This document shows, in pieces, positions 12,001 to 27,000 of a stretch of DNA of 64,000 bases. The notes under the pieces were generated by a model. The model searched no databases, was not told the origin of the DNA, and saw nothing but the letters and a program-made list of their open reading frames with translations. The stretch lies in NCBI RefSeq assembly GCF_902459465.1, contig NC_047076.1, forward strand, positions 558,001-622,000, given 5' to 3'. Made by a program: the position numbers and the translations under genes. Origin of the DNA: Asterias rubens. Lineage: Eukaryota; Echinodermata; Asteroidea; Forcipulatida; Asteriidae. Within the stretch, counting starts at the first letter, position 1; every line of letters begins with the position of its first letter.

Positions 12001-15000
12001 AACAGTTTAAAAAATCAAGGAAAGTGAGTTCAAAATTGTATATTAAATTCTATTAAATATTCTATTTATTTTCATCCTGAACAGTACATACAATACAATA
12101 CAATAATCTTTATTAGATACCAAAAAGGGTAATTCAAGTTTACATAACATAAATGCAAACAAAACAATATTGTGGAGGAAGGATCCATAAGCCAAGGCTT
12201 GTAGTTGAGTGCCTTTAGAAAAGAAAAACAAAAGACATGATCAATTAAGGGTGCGTTCGTTTAGCTTCCCTGGGTCGACCCCAGTGTGTGTTTTTTTTTT
12301 TCCAGGACGAACGTGTGCAGATAATTACCCACGGTGGTCCTACACAAAAAATAAGCCACACAAACGGGTCGACCCAGGGAAGCTAAACGAACGCACCCAA
12401 TGTAATGACATTTTAAGTATGCCTTCTTACCTTGTTCTATTTTTCCAGGTGGGCAATGGCAGCCTTCTGTACATCCTTTACAAAACTCACAGTTTGTTTC
12501 ACCACTGAGGGAATCGCAAGTAGCCGGGCAGGCAGGCCCACATGCCATGTAAACAAAGCCATAGTCACACAACATCGCTGTAAGTCAGAAAATAGAATTA
12601 GCTGTTGCATACTGCTAACCAACCAAAAGGGTAGGAGGGAATCACAAGTAACCGGGCAGGGAGGCCCACATGCCATGTAAACAAAGCCATAGTCACACAA
12701 CATCGCTGTAAGTCAGAAAATAGAATTAGCTGTTGCAAACTGCTTACAAACCAAAAAGGTTGGAGGGAATCACAAGTAGCCGGGCAGGCAGGCCCACATG
12801 CCATGTAAACAAAGCCATAGTCACACAACATCGCTGTAAGTCAGAAAATAGAATTAGCTGTTGCATACTGCTAACCAACCAAAAGGGTAGGAGGGAATCA
12901 CAAGTAACCGGGCAGGGAGGCCCACATGCCATGTAAACAAAGCCATAGTCACACAACATCGCTGTAAGTCAGAAAATAGAATTAGCTGTTGCAAACTGCT
13001 TACAAACCAAAAAGGTTGGAGGGAATCACAAGTAGCCGGGCAGGCAGGCCCACATGCCATGTAAACAAAGCCATAGACACATAATATCGCTGTAAGTCAG
13101 AAAATAGAATGAGCTGTTGCAAACTGCTTACAAACCAAAAGGACCGATGGTATAAATTTTAAAACTGGGTATTTAATATAATTTAGGTGCAAAGCATCGA
13201 TTCTAAATCAATAAATAGTATGTTTCAAGAGATGATTTGATCATACATGTAGAGCTATTTAAGCAGAAAATATTCCTTAAAAACATTAAGCTAAGCAAAC
13301 ATTAGCAGGAAACCAGTCACAGATAATCTCATTCTGATACATGTAAGTGCTTAACTGATTTTGGTTCTCAAGCAGCCCCATGAAAAAGGGAGTATCTCTT
13401 ACTAATAGATGTTAATTTTTGCATCATGAATAAAGAATATACTGTACCTCAGTACTTTTTCCAAGTTCTATGGGAAAAAAGTGATTTGCCCGTTTTTGGT
13501 TTTTTTCACAAAAATTGAGAAAGTACAGAGTATACAGTGCTTTGTAAAAACCAAAACTTTGTGCAATTCATCAACTCAATATTTCCATTTAATTTATATA
13601 TCACAAGATGATAAGCTTGATGCAATTCATTGACTCCAAATCAAAATGGTGTATTAATGGTATTTCAAGAGATGATGATTTGATTAAACTGGAGACTTAC
13701 GGCAGAGTTCTTCTGAGCGCCATTGGATATGAATTCCATGTCTGCTACACTCTTCACCATAAGCGGCTAATGCAGTACAGAGACATTCACAAGCAACCCC
13801 AGTTGTACATCTAGAAAGAAAGCAAACAAAATATCTTGAACAAAACAAATCTTGCATGAAATCTTAAAAGTTAATGACCACTTTATGTTAAAACATTCAC
13901 AAGCAACTGGGAAGACAGAGGCAAAAATAACTTGAATTGTCTCCATTTCTTTGAAACTCCATGCCTGGTGCATCCCTCCATCCTACAACCTAGACTGTTT
14001 TAAGAGGAATATCAATTCATACCTTCAGTTCCCCTGGGTTATTTTTTTCACATTTAATTATGCTACTTCTTGTAGCCACTTCTCAAGAGAATGTAAATGT
14101 AATTTATTCTTTCAAACTTTAAGTTGTTGCTATTTTTCAAACTTACCCACAGGAGTCATATTGGCACCATTTTATAAACAGCTCAGGGGCAACAACTTCA
14201 TGACATTGATGGAACTTCTCATTTCTAAAAATATTACAACGTTTCTTGGCCCATGGAAGACGATTAGGATTCAACTAAATAATCAATAGAAAATGTTAAA
14301 AAATATTTGTATTAGAATTCTAAAACATTTCCTCAAACATGGTCCAGTTGGAAGAGGCTATAGGTAAGTTGCAATAGACACCATCTCTACGGGCAAATTT
14401 CATTTTGGCTTGCAGGCGCGTCAAGCGCTCAGTTTATTAGCGCAACCACGCTGTTTACTAACCAATCAGGCAAGGAGTTTTGTGAAATCTGCGCATGCTA
14501 CCTGCTGTTCTGGCGCAAAACGCATGACTACGTGTTCCAAATTGCCCGTAAAGATGGCCGATTTACGTCATCTAGGATTTATCTATAGTTACAATGATTT
14601 CACTGGCAACTAGACGAAGATGATACAGAGTGCCATCACTGCTAGTATAGAGCTTGAATTCATGGGAAATCCATGAGACCACAGCGCTTGTTGCGTTAAA
14701 AATGTTTACTGGACCAAATTTTTTTTAAAAGTTCACAAATCCTTCCTCAAGTTTAAACTAAGGTTATCTAGAGTTTACTCATAAGGACAAAATTTAGAAC
14801 GACCTTATGCTTTTAACCAAGCAATCTTTTTGAAAGCTTAAGATATAAGTTCACAAATTTTAAGTAAGATGACAACACAGTGCAAACAAAAACAACCGCC
14901 AACAACGCCAACATAGGGATAGACAGCTCAGTTGGTAGAGCACTGTCATAATCCTGAGGTCATTGGTTCGAATCCCACTCTAGTCTATTCTTTGTTTAAC

Positions 15001-18000
15001 CCCCAAAATCACTTAAAAATTTACCCAGTCAGTTTCTCTTGTTATACTAAGGGCATAAAAGGGTAGCGACAAGTTCTTAAATGGCCATTAAGGCCCGAGC
15101 CGTAGGCGAGGGCCTTTATTGCACGGCAATGACACTGGAAGGTTTTTGACGGAAGTTTAAGAACGAGTCACTACTCTTTTATTCCCATTCATAAATGCCT
15201 TTTTGGTTAAAAGCGTAATAAAGTACGAAAGTCTGTAAAACTTATCCGTTTTCCGATGTGCTTGAGCTCTGTACGTCCGTGTGTTGCATTGTTATGACTG
15301 AGATGACAGTTTTCGGATCCGTTCGTGCGCATAGTCTTGGTGCAAGACGTTTCTCGTTTTCCTTTCACACACAGCGCGGCCAACTCACCAACCCCGCCCG
15401 CATCGCCCGTAACGAGAAACGTCTTGCACCAAGACTAGTGCGTAGTATCCGAAAACAACCGGTTATAAACAGAGCTCCAGCTGGTCATTATCAACTGTTT
15501 AAACACCCCACCAATAGGAATAGCGAAACTGTCCGAGGTATTTATAAATGATTCTTAACGATCTTACCTCACATGGGTTTTGAATCGTCTTACTATCTAT
15601 GTCCCTACAAGACATAGAAGCTTTCCAGCTATTCCCAAAAGTGTCTGCTCTTGCTTCTTGCATCCCATAGCGACTTGTAAAATCATTCTCAGCATTGTTG
15701 TCATAGAAACCACAGAGACCTACAAGTCTACCGGCGTAGTGTGGGGAAACTTTGATGTAGATTCGGGTAGCTGTTTTTTTGAAAAAAAACACTCATTTAG
15801 AATTAATTAATAAATTATGTTAAATGATTGTTTTATGCATTTATTAGTTTCATCTTTCAACAAGATCTCAATTGCTAGTTCAATGCAAAAATTGTCTCAA
15901 GAACACTTGCTTTTCTTTGACTTGGAAAACACCAAGTATTGACCCAATTCATCTGGGCCAAATTTCATAGAGCTGTTAAGCTGGAAATACTGCTTAGCGA
16001 AATGTTTTGCTAAGCAAAAAAATGAGGGAGGCAGCAGTTGCACCAATGTAAGCTTTATGGAATTTCAGCTAGGTAACCAGTTTCTGTTAAGCATTTTCAA
16101 CCCTAGCAGAGTCTTTCTTGACTATTTTAGCCTACGAGAAAGACTCAACTAGGGTCAAAGCGTCAGGCCATTATTTATTTTTTACACAATATTTTCAATA
16201 TTTGATCAAATTATTTTTAGGCTTTTGATACTCACCTCCATCCCAGCGAACCTCCAGCCAGTTCTCCCACCTAATAACGATGAACATCCCAGTCTTCAAT
16301 ATCGTTATCTCATTATAAGCCTTCGGTAGCTTCACATGATAATCGTTAACCATCACATCCCTACCGCGCACCATCTTAATGGTCACACTCTGGATCTGAA
16401 CGTGGATGCATTTTGTACATGTGATGCCTTCAATGCCACATGGGATGTTCTGCGCAGTGATGAGGAATTCGCCATAAATCTCCTTAGCGAGAATGTAACG
16501 GCACTGTCCCTGGAAGGAGTAAGACTTGCCATCAAAGGTTGTGTAGTGGGCATCACCTATTGCCTTGCAGTGTGCTGCAGAACAAAGACAAATAATATAA
16601 CCACAAACATGTTATCAATAAGATTCTAATGATATTTTCTATAAATAAATGGAAATAATTTGCCAACAAAACTCAGAAATGCAGAAAGGAATACACATAA
16701 CAATGTAGTGTAGTGGGCACCACCTATTGCCTTGCAGTGTGCTGCATAGCAAAGACAAATAATATAACCACAAACATGTTATCAGTCTGGGTTTTAACAA
16801 ATAAAATTGACTAGTGCAGTAATTGAACCAATGATCTCAAGATTAAAAAAAACAGCGCTCTACCAACTATAAAAAGCTACACAGCTCTAATCTTGGTGGT
16901 TTCCCTATTAGTCTATATCTTTGTTCGGGGGTGCCAGTCAGGAACCATAAAAGAACAATTACAGCAATGAGAACTTACCTGGGCAAGAATGAGATGTGCA
17001 GTGCCATGTTCTGTTAGAACAAGTGCTGAAAAACAAAATAGAGCATTTATTAGTTCCAGTCTCAAATTTACATCTTGGGGATCATTAGAAATTGTTTCAA
17101 AAATTATCTGGGGGCTATCAAAGTGGTCCTGTAGAATGCACTGTATTTGGTTGCCTCCAATTTTGCCTGCAAAAATGTTCTTGTGTGACAAGGCCCTGAG
17201 ATCTGAACATGAACATGATCACTTCAAAAGTCATTGCTTTCAACTACAAGAGCTTCTTCCATTTTTTTATGGACACAGATCTTTTTATCATGCCGCACCA
17301 TTTCTTTGAAATAGTCTTCCTGTGCATATGCACCAGGCTAGTTATGCACACTGTTTTAAGCCTTAGTTAAAAATCAATTGTTTGAAGCTGCTTTTTGTTA
17401 TCTGCTTGTTTGTAATTGTATCTTTCACTCATTGTATATTTTGCTGTTCTCTTTATGAACTTAAAGGCTTCTGCATTAGGCCCTTTACAAATGTCTTTAT
17501 TATTGACAATCAGGCATTCTGTGCTGACTTACCAATGGTTACAGTCATTTGTGTAGCTCTCTCCAGATTCATACGTCATTCCATTATGAGTACAAGGACA
17601 GAAATTTGGCTCCACACAAACATCACCCTGAAAAAAAAAAAACGCAGTTAGATCTTATCACTGTTGGATATTTATTAGTTCACCATTGCTTAAGTTGATT
17701 GGAATTCCCTCAAAGTTTATTACACATCCAACAGCACAACCTGTTATAGACGTGGGAAGAAAACAAGCAAACAACAGCTGAATACTAGTAACAAGCAATA
17801 TGCAACAAATTGAAATTTGGTTGGTAATCCTGTTTTTATCATAAAAAGACATTTCATGCTAAGCAAATTTCTATGCTTAGCAGCTCTATGAAATTGGGCC
17901 CTGATCCCCTCGTGGTCACAAATAAGATCCAAACTTACGTTAAGAAGAAGTCCTTCAGGGCAGGTACATCCAGGCTTACTCCGATACACACAAGACATCA

Positions 18001-21000
18001 TACTGCTGCATGTCTTATCACACTGTGAAGAATGCTCTGAGAAGATCATATTGTTTGGACAAGCTTCGGAGGATGTACAGTTCTGTAATAACTCGCAGAC
18101 AAACGAGCCATTGGTGCAAATACTGAAATTCAAAATCAGTTAAAATGAAAAACAGAAATAGCTATTGGAAAATGTAATTTAAATGTTAACCTTCTGATGA
18201 TGGTCGAGGTATTTATTTAGTTTTAAATTATTAATTCTTTATGATAGTTTTGGAAGACAGAAGGTTTGTGGTTAAAAATAGTGATTACCATGGTAAACAA
18301 AATAACTTTGCAATGTGTTTGATATTTATTTGTACAGTAGTCTGTACTTTGAATAAGTCAATGTTGTAAAAGAATAAAATGACAAATTATTTCAAAAGAA
18401 ATACACCTCCAGAAGACTTGGGTATGATCAACTAAACCCATGATACAATGGCATTACAAAAGAAAAATATCATATCGTAGAATTAGTAATGTCCTATATT
18501 TATGCCAGAGTCACGTAGCACTAATTGTGTTTTACAATTTTAGACATCAGTGACAGACCAAACTAAAATAATTTCTAACAACATAAAAGCCCATTATCTG
18601 ACAAAACTGCTGGATTCCTACAAAAAAACAAAAACAAAATTCTCACCATGTTTTACAAGGTTCTGTTCTAACATCCCCTGGGTAAAATGTTTTTCCAAGG
18701 TACGAACATTCGCAGACAGACTTATCAACGCAAATGTTGTATTTGTTGAGTACTTTGTTGCCAGGGCAAATACAGCCAGGTACACACTGATGGTCCGAGC
18801 AGTGGTCAAGATACTCTTGGTCACTACAGGTTTGACCACATGCTATACCACATTCAGTGTAGACTTGACCAGTTGGACATTGTATTCCTGCAGGAAGAAC
18901 ATCAACAAATGGAACGTGTTTATCACAATTCATTATAAAATAATCAAGATTTTTCTCAAAAAAATAGTGACAAGATTTCCAAAACGTTTATCCACATCTA
19001 GGCCTAAAGTTTCCCTGAGACTTAAAGATTTTCCAATAGAAGTGACCTTTACAAGATGAAATTCTAGTCCTGGAAATCCTCTCTGTTAATATTGAAAAAG
19101 AACTTTCATTGGAATCATGTAAACTTTGCCTTTGTGCTTTGGAATTACAAGGGTAGTGGTAGTGGAGCAAGCAGAGTATACTGTTTAAATTGTCAAGCCC
19201 AAACCGGTTCTGCACCGGCTCTTTTCAGTGCCAACACTCCCATAAAAGAGATTTAATAATCGGTTGCAATTTTTTAGTAACTTCTTAAAAGTATTGATAA
19301 ATGGACTTACTACAACGTCCTCCAAGGGAGGAAATGTTCCTCCAGTTGTCCACAACTTGACCCTTGAGGGCGCACTGTCTTGAAAACGACTGAAGCACAT
19401 TACAAAGACACGCATCTTTGTCGTCACAGCCACAGACGTCAGAAACACAACTCTCATAGTAGAAATTATCCTCTACTTCATTTCTGCAATTGCTGAATAC
19501 ATCATCATGGAGAGATTTGCAGAGTTGCTCTGCTTGGAGTGTATTACGAGAGTTTACTCCGCAAGCATCAAACGAGCTCGTCTCGTTGAGATTATCGCAG
19601 CCTGGGTTGGTTTTGAAGCTACTGGTGAAGATGTAGGGATCGGTGACAATGTCGCCGTTGCGAGTTGTAAAGTCGTTTTCTTGGTTGAAGTCAAAAGAAC
19701 CACACAAACCCAGCACCTTAAGTTTTAAACATAGAGGGAAATTACCTGTGAAATTCTGGAAAATATCTTTTTGTGCTTGGGAGTGGGGGTTTTTTTTTCC
19801 GGGAAAAATGCATCAAGTGTGAAATGAACATATGTTGGTGGTAGGTTTAAAATGGAATTTAATTGATGTGGGCTACAAGAGTTTGTGTGACATGATTGCT
19901 CACTTTATTTTATTTCAATTGAGAAGAAATTTCAGTTTTAGATGTGGAAGGAAAACACCAAAGGGGAAAATCCCTTACAATCAGGTAGGGTCTGAACACC
20001 TCATCCTCATGCAAAGCTCTAGTTTGAGATGGGATTCAAATTGGGGTCCATAAAGGTAAAAGACAGGGACCAAACTACTAAGCCAACCCCAGTCGCCAAA
20101 AACTGCTCTTCAAGTTGTCTTACCTCGTATTTATAGTCCGCTTCCAACACCACCTCAACTCCCATCAGACCATCCCACAAGACACGAAACCCGACGCTTT
20201 CAAAAACCACATAAACTGACGAGGCTCTGAAGATATTAAACTCTTTGGAGTAGTACGGAAGGGTCATAATGTCTCCATCAATGAAGACTTGTTTCTGTCG
20301 GAGCTGAATTGTTGTCTTGTGTACTGTGATTTTCAGGTAATTTATGCAAGTTACTGATCCATCACTGCCGCAGTTGGTGAACTCTGCCACAATGCTGAAT
20401 GCTTGGCTTTTACCTTCCTGCAAGATATAAAGTTATTGAACACAATGAAATAGCAAAGAAATAAATAAAAGGAAAATTTGTTTAGATTTTCTGAAAAGGG
20501 AAGTTTGAATAAATAACTTAAGAAATGGATCACTGCTTTGTACTAAGGACTGAGTTACCTATTTGTTTGACCCTGAAAAGTTTTTATTTTGTTAAGAAGC
20601 CCACTCGATCCACGTAGCAAAAGTAGTAGTCCCGTCCAAATTCCTACCTCAAAAATGTCTACTCCTCAGTAGAAGAGAAGTCTCCCAAATTCAAAAAATC
20701 AGCAGAACAAAAATCTACTCAGCAAGTATGCATCTTATCTGACCCTTTTCTCCTAAACCGTAAAAACTTCCAAACTAAAAGTTTATTTTACCTCCACCAA
20801 TGTGTAGCCACAAACTCCATGGAATGAATATTCAGTCCTGTCAAACGTGCTGATGTGAGAAGCTCCAATGACGTTGCAAGTAGCATCACAAATATTATGT
20901 GTACAATCCCATCGACCTTCTTGCCAAGTACTAAAACAGAAAGAAAAAATCATACAACATCACATTTATTGACCCCTTGCACGCACGTCACACGCGGCGA

Positions 21001-24000
21001 CTGTGCCAGGCTCACCATTTTGGTGGTCAATAGGTTTACGTGTAAACGCCCACAGTCACCTAAAATGCGCACATCACTGAATAACGCAGTTACATTGCCC
21101 ACCAGTATAGCGGTTTCAAGATTTTCTGATGATGAGATAAGGTGAATTGGGTCAATAGAGAACTTTCAACTATTCTTATTTTATATTTAGAAAATTCCAC
21201 TGTAGGTAATGCATAGCTACTAAATGTGACCTATTAACAGAGCATTATAAATTAGTATAGAATATTTCTTACAAGATATATTTTCTACAATACACCCTCA
21301 AAGGTGAGTTGCACTTTTACCTTAGGCCTGAACATTCCTAGGAAAAGAAGCTGATTAAGAAATGTTCAGCAGGGGAAATCGACGCAGCCATGTAGGGACT
21401 GAAAAGCAAATCCACAAACAAGGCTTCGCCTAAGGTGAGGTTATTATTATTATTATTCATGGTTTATTTATTAAAACACTGCAATACAGCGGCTAAAAAG
21501 CCGAAATGCAGTTTACAAAATAGTCATTAAAAACATTACTATTATAGGTGGGATTTGAACTGCGGTCCAAAGGGATAAAAGCCAGGGGAAGAAAGAACTA
21601 GGCCAGCCTGAGCCAAGTTTCATAATCGGCAACTTGGGAAGCAGGGAATTCCGTGCTTCATCAAGCAGGAATTGTTTTTATTGTGGGCGTGCTTTATCTG
21701 TGTTACTAGCCTTTCTTTGCTTATTATGGCCTAGAATTGAGCCCAGAACCCAACCTTGCTCCCATATCTTCAACATCATTTAAACTGATTTCAGTTCATT
21801 TTCTCACCATTTATTACAGTCTTTCATGATCATATCTCCCGGACGATAAACCTTTCTGTTCACAACACAGGAGCATTCCTCCACAGGTACGCACTTATCA
21901 CCTCCGATATCCAGATAGAGATTGTCTGGACATTGACATCCACTCACACAGGTGTCAGGGCAGTCTTCATCCATGCCATAATTGATTGCTGGACAGGTGC
22001 GAGGGCAGGCTGATCCACAGTCTTTATAAACCTGACCTCCTGGGCACGATTTTTCTAAACAAGACAGCAAGTTATAACCAGGAAGATTCAGCATATTTAG
22101 CAAATAAAAATGAACGCAGTAATATTATGCCTGTGTTTTTTTTCACAGAGCTCGAGAGTACACAGTGCTAACACACATCAGTGAATATGGGTAAAAACCA
22201 AAACTAACATTACTCAAAAAAGATTTACACATGATACTACCACAAACCTCACCTAATGAGACTCACACCATACAAAGTTTTATTTTTATTATACTGGTGG
22301 ACAAGGTTGTATGGTCAGAGTAGACATGGAAAATAAATTTTGCGACTTACCACAGAATCCATCCTGCCTCCATTCTACAACAAGATGATGACTGACGCAC
22401 TCCCTGACATACGCATCCAACGAGGAGCATAAAACTGCACGGTTATTAGCCCCATGTAGGCACAGGTCATAAAGACAGGTGTCGTGATACAAACTGGGAT
22501 CAACCTGTAAAATGAAGAGTCGTGAGCAAAATATTTAGACTACAAAATAATTGATTTTTCTTAGAACATATTCTTGTTAACTTCTTATCAGCATTATAAA
22601 TTTGGTTTGCGGTAATTCACCATGTGTGTATCTACTAGCCAGGTAGAGTTTGTTCTTTAGAGAACTGTCTGTCTATTCTACATAATTCTACTACCGCGGA
22701 GTACAGACAAACAGTTCTCTAAAGAACAACATCTACCTGGCAAGTAGATACACACATGGTGTTACCGCAAACATACATTGATACCTCACCATGCAATGCC
22801 TCAAATCCTATATTCATATCAGCAGTCCTTGAAATAACTTGGTGCCCTGTGGTTTCATTGCATTGCCCTTTGCAAAGTTCCAATACAAATTTCCACATAG
22901 AAGCGCCTCAAACCACACGAAAATTGCTGTGCCCCTTTAAGAACGAAGGTCAAAACCAGGATTGACCTACCATTCCTAAATGCACTTAATTTATGTTTCT
23001 CTGGTTCTCTTTATTTACAATTACACATAAATTGCTTTAAGATTTACCATCAGTTCTCAATAGTGTCATTTAAAAGAGAAAAACCTTCCATGACTCCTTA
23101 ACAAGGGATTAAAGGCACTGGACACCATTGTCAAAGACCAGTCTTCTCACTTTGTGTATGAAATAACAAAACTGTGAAAAATTGAGCTCAATTGGTTATT
23201 GAAGTTGCGAGAGAACAATGGAAGAAAAAAACACCCTTGTCGCACAAGTTGTGTGCTTTTAGATGCTTGAATTCGAGAACTCAGCTGAGGTCTCCAAATC
23301 AATTCAAATATTTTAGTGAGAAATAAAGTCTTTCTCAAAAACAATGTTACTTCAGAGGGAGCCGTTTCTCACACTGTTTTGTAACTATCAACAGCTCTTC
23401 ATTGCTCATTACCAAGCAAGTTTTATGCGAACAATTATTTTGAGTAATTACCAATAGTGTCCAGTGCCTTGAAGGAAGTCTCTAGTAGGTGGTTTCAAAG
23501 CTGTCAATACAAAGATGTTTACCAGTTTAAGGGATTAAGGGATTAGTACAGCTTTAGGGAAGTGTCTGGGGCTAAAGGCTTTTGTTACACAAACCAATTT
23601 ACAGGCAACCAGTTCCAGGCAATCTCCAAGAAGAGAATCCATTCATATTTGAATGCTCATATATTTTTCTTGAGAATCGTAACATTTTGTTTTTCAAAAA
23701 TGACTCATGTGCTACCAAAGTGTTCCTGTAGCATGCACTGCAGTTAGTTGTCTCCAAGTTGCCTGCAAAAGTTGCCTTGTGTGACACGGCCCTAAGTTTA
23801 CGAGATAATAGTTGAGACAGAAAAAATAGGTAAACTGTCTTTTTCCAAAGTGAGATTACAACATAAGAAAATGTACCTCAGTTCCCCGCACACTACTACC
23901 AAGATATGGATTATTGTACCTGAATATTGCAGGATGAGAATGGTTCCTCCCTAAGACGATCGCAATGTTTCAAGGCATCATCAAGACGTTCTTCATGAAG

Positions 24001-27000
24001 CTGACAAGGATGAATTGAAGATTCTTTCATCTCGGTACAATTCTGTCAATCAGGAAGAGCGTAAACTTTTACTCAAATATTTCTCAAAAATAGTATTAGA
24101 TGTTGCGAACCGTTATCAAGCAAAACGACCTGATGATATACCATGTGTCTCCAAAAAAAATATACACTTTTGAAATGGCTTTCATATGACACCAACAAGT
24201 CCGAAAATAAATCTCTCACTGAAGAATACGTAGCCGACATCTTCAAGTGAATTTTGTAAGCTCCAAAGGACTTACCTCTCACAAATTGGAAGGCTAATTA
24301 CTGTGCAACATAATTGTCATACCCTTAAAAGTGAGCAGTGCTCACCCAATCATGAATTATTGTTCGACATCAAAATATTAATCAAATCTACAAAGTTTGA
24401 ACTCTGAATGGGTTTTTTTCTGGAAATCTATTATAAGAGAGGCGTCAACAAAAATACAACATTTACCTGTCCATCTGTCGTGACCTTCCAGCTAAGCGCA
24501 AAAGAGATATGGTCTGGTGCCTGTTCCCCAAGCTGGGTCGTCAAATCATCTAATAACATTGAACAAAAATTCATCAATTCTTGAGCTATAATTCCTAACA
24601 CTCTCACATTAAACCCATTCCCTCAAATAACAGCCCTCCGAATCACACAAACAATTATCAGGCCTTGAAATAAACCATGGCACCACAGCAATTGTTGTGG
24701 TGCTCTGTGCTTTTGCTGTGGTGCACTTTGCAAAGTTCTAATACAAATTTAAATTTCCTCATCGTGTGCCCCCTACCAGAGGAAAATTGACGTGCCTCTC
24801 CGAGAGCGAAGTTTGGTCTTTGAAAAGCATTTGTAATCATTTGTTATAAAATGCATGGGTAGAAAGACGTTGTAAAAGTAGAACACAATGATCCACACAA
24901 ACATGCCTTGAAATTGCACGGTTTTCCTTTTACCTCGTCGAATAACACGGTCGGCCATTTAATAAATGGCCGAACGTGTTAGTTTGCAAAGTAAATGGAA
25001 AACCACGCAATTTCGAGGCAAATTTGTGTGGATCATTGTATTCTGCTTTTAAAATATCTTTCCAACCATATGCATTTTATAACAAATGGTTACAAACGCT
25101 TTTTTATAGACCAACTCGTCTGATCCAAGGCATCGTGCTCCTATATACAAATCACTACATACAATACATTGAAGGCCGAAACAAACAAAAAGGAGAGACA
25201 AACATAAACTCACTGTCTGGATTTCCATCATAGTTCCCACACAGGCCTCTGGTTGATTTCATTAACTCTTCAACCAGGGTTATATAAACCGTTGATCCGT
25301 TATCAAACTTGCTTCTCCATCCAGACCCAGAATCCAGAAAGAAGAAGCTTCCTTCTTTGTCAATGGAAACACCTGTAACAATAATCAATTAAAAATTTGT
25401 ATCCTTAACAATTGATTTTTAGGATGGATTTCAAATCCCTAAAACACAAAGTGTCACATTTGTTTTACAATTCTGTGAGTTGTTAGTTGTAGTTTTGTTT
25501 TGTTATTGTATAAAGAGGGATCTCAACTTAACAAACTCCATCCACACACATGTTCAATTTATTCACTTACTCTGCAACATAGACAGAATAGGTCCGTGGC
25601 ATTTATCTCCAACTTCTGCAGTTAGTACTTATTGCAATTACAAAATGTTTTGATTTTTAAGGTGAAATAAAATCTGATTTGGCTTTTGATTAAATTACTC
25701 ATGTTTTGGTGTATGTGTGTGTTGGAAAAGATAGAAAGAAGAGGAAGAAGGTTTTGTTTTACCTTTGGCCTTAAATGGAATAGACTGAACAATTTCTCCA
25801 TTCCAAGCAATGATCCCTTCTTCAGCCTCCAGGATATCTCCATCAAATTGAAATGTCAAACGCTGCAAGAAAAAGTAAATCCATGTAAAAAAAAAAAACA
25901 TAAGTAAGATCCTCAGGAGCCAAGTTTTTGCTAATCTATCCTAAACTATAGTACCGTACGTAACTAGTTTTTATATAGTGCTTTATCTATGGCAGTCTCT
26001 GGTCTCTGTCGATGTCGCTTAAAACTTCAATTAACCAACGTACTACTACTATTAATAATAGTATTACTACACTAACACCCACACGCAGGTACAGTACGCA
26101 CAACACACTACAGAAAACTTTCAATAATCAAATCAACAAGAAGAGTCAAGAGAGTTCAACCACCGGAGTGTCACTTCAATTTCAGTTGAACTTTTAACAA
26201 ACTATTGCTCAAATATAGCCTCACACATCCACCAACGTTAGTACTTACATTTCCAATGGTTCGTGTCGAAAATTAAACCAGAACACTTTGTTTAAAATGT
26301 GAGTAAATTTCTGTTCCGAACGGAGACACCCCAAATAAAATCAGCAAGTGTTTACAAGACGCTAATCCAAACACGTGCTTTAGCTAGCTTGGTCCCTCAT
26401 TCACGTGTGGTGTACACTATACGCACCGCAGTCAGGGATTTTGACTGTCTATTTTTAGATTCGCTTTTTGACAGATGCAATTTGAAGCCACGCCTTCTTT
26501 TGTGAAGGGAACTTCTTTAAAACAATAGAGGGCGCGGTTGCAATCCGCCGTTGCCGTTTTTAGACTTCACCGTTTCAGACAAAGTTTCTGTAGGCCTAAC
26601 AAAGTGGCTGGCAGTAACAATAAATGCAGGATTAGAAACTGTGATTTGTTCTTATGTTATACTTCCAGCCGTCGATTTCACAAAGAGTTAGGACTCGACT
26701 TATCCCGAGTTAGGACGAGTAACTCTTCCTAACTTAGGATTAATCTAAAGGTCTGCATGCTACAGTGTAGGGTTGGGACTCGTCTTAAGTCCTAAGAATA
26801 AAGATTAGTCTTAAGTTAGGAAGAGTTTTGTGAAATCGACGGCAGTTGAAACTTTAACTCTCTCAAAACTATCTCAAAGTAGCAAGGGAAACTACACAAC
26901 CACAAAACAGTATACCGCAAACGAGTGCCTATTTTGATAGCGCCTTGCAAACGATTTCTCCCGATCCCTATCTGAGTATGTGAACATTCAATGAATGCCC

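Noticed and set aside
14908-14985. Possible tRNA gene
   Set aside because: A and B boxes look right but acceptor and anticodon stems do not pair and the same sequence recurs elsewhere; it is a SINE head.
15258-15551. 97-codon plus-strand ORF
   Set aside because: Lies inside a GC-rich palindromic repeat within a gene B intron; no recognisable protein.
17382-17651. 89-codon plus-strand ORF with hydrophobic start
   Set aside because: Overlaps a well-supported minus-strand exon (17533-17627) and shows no family resemblance.
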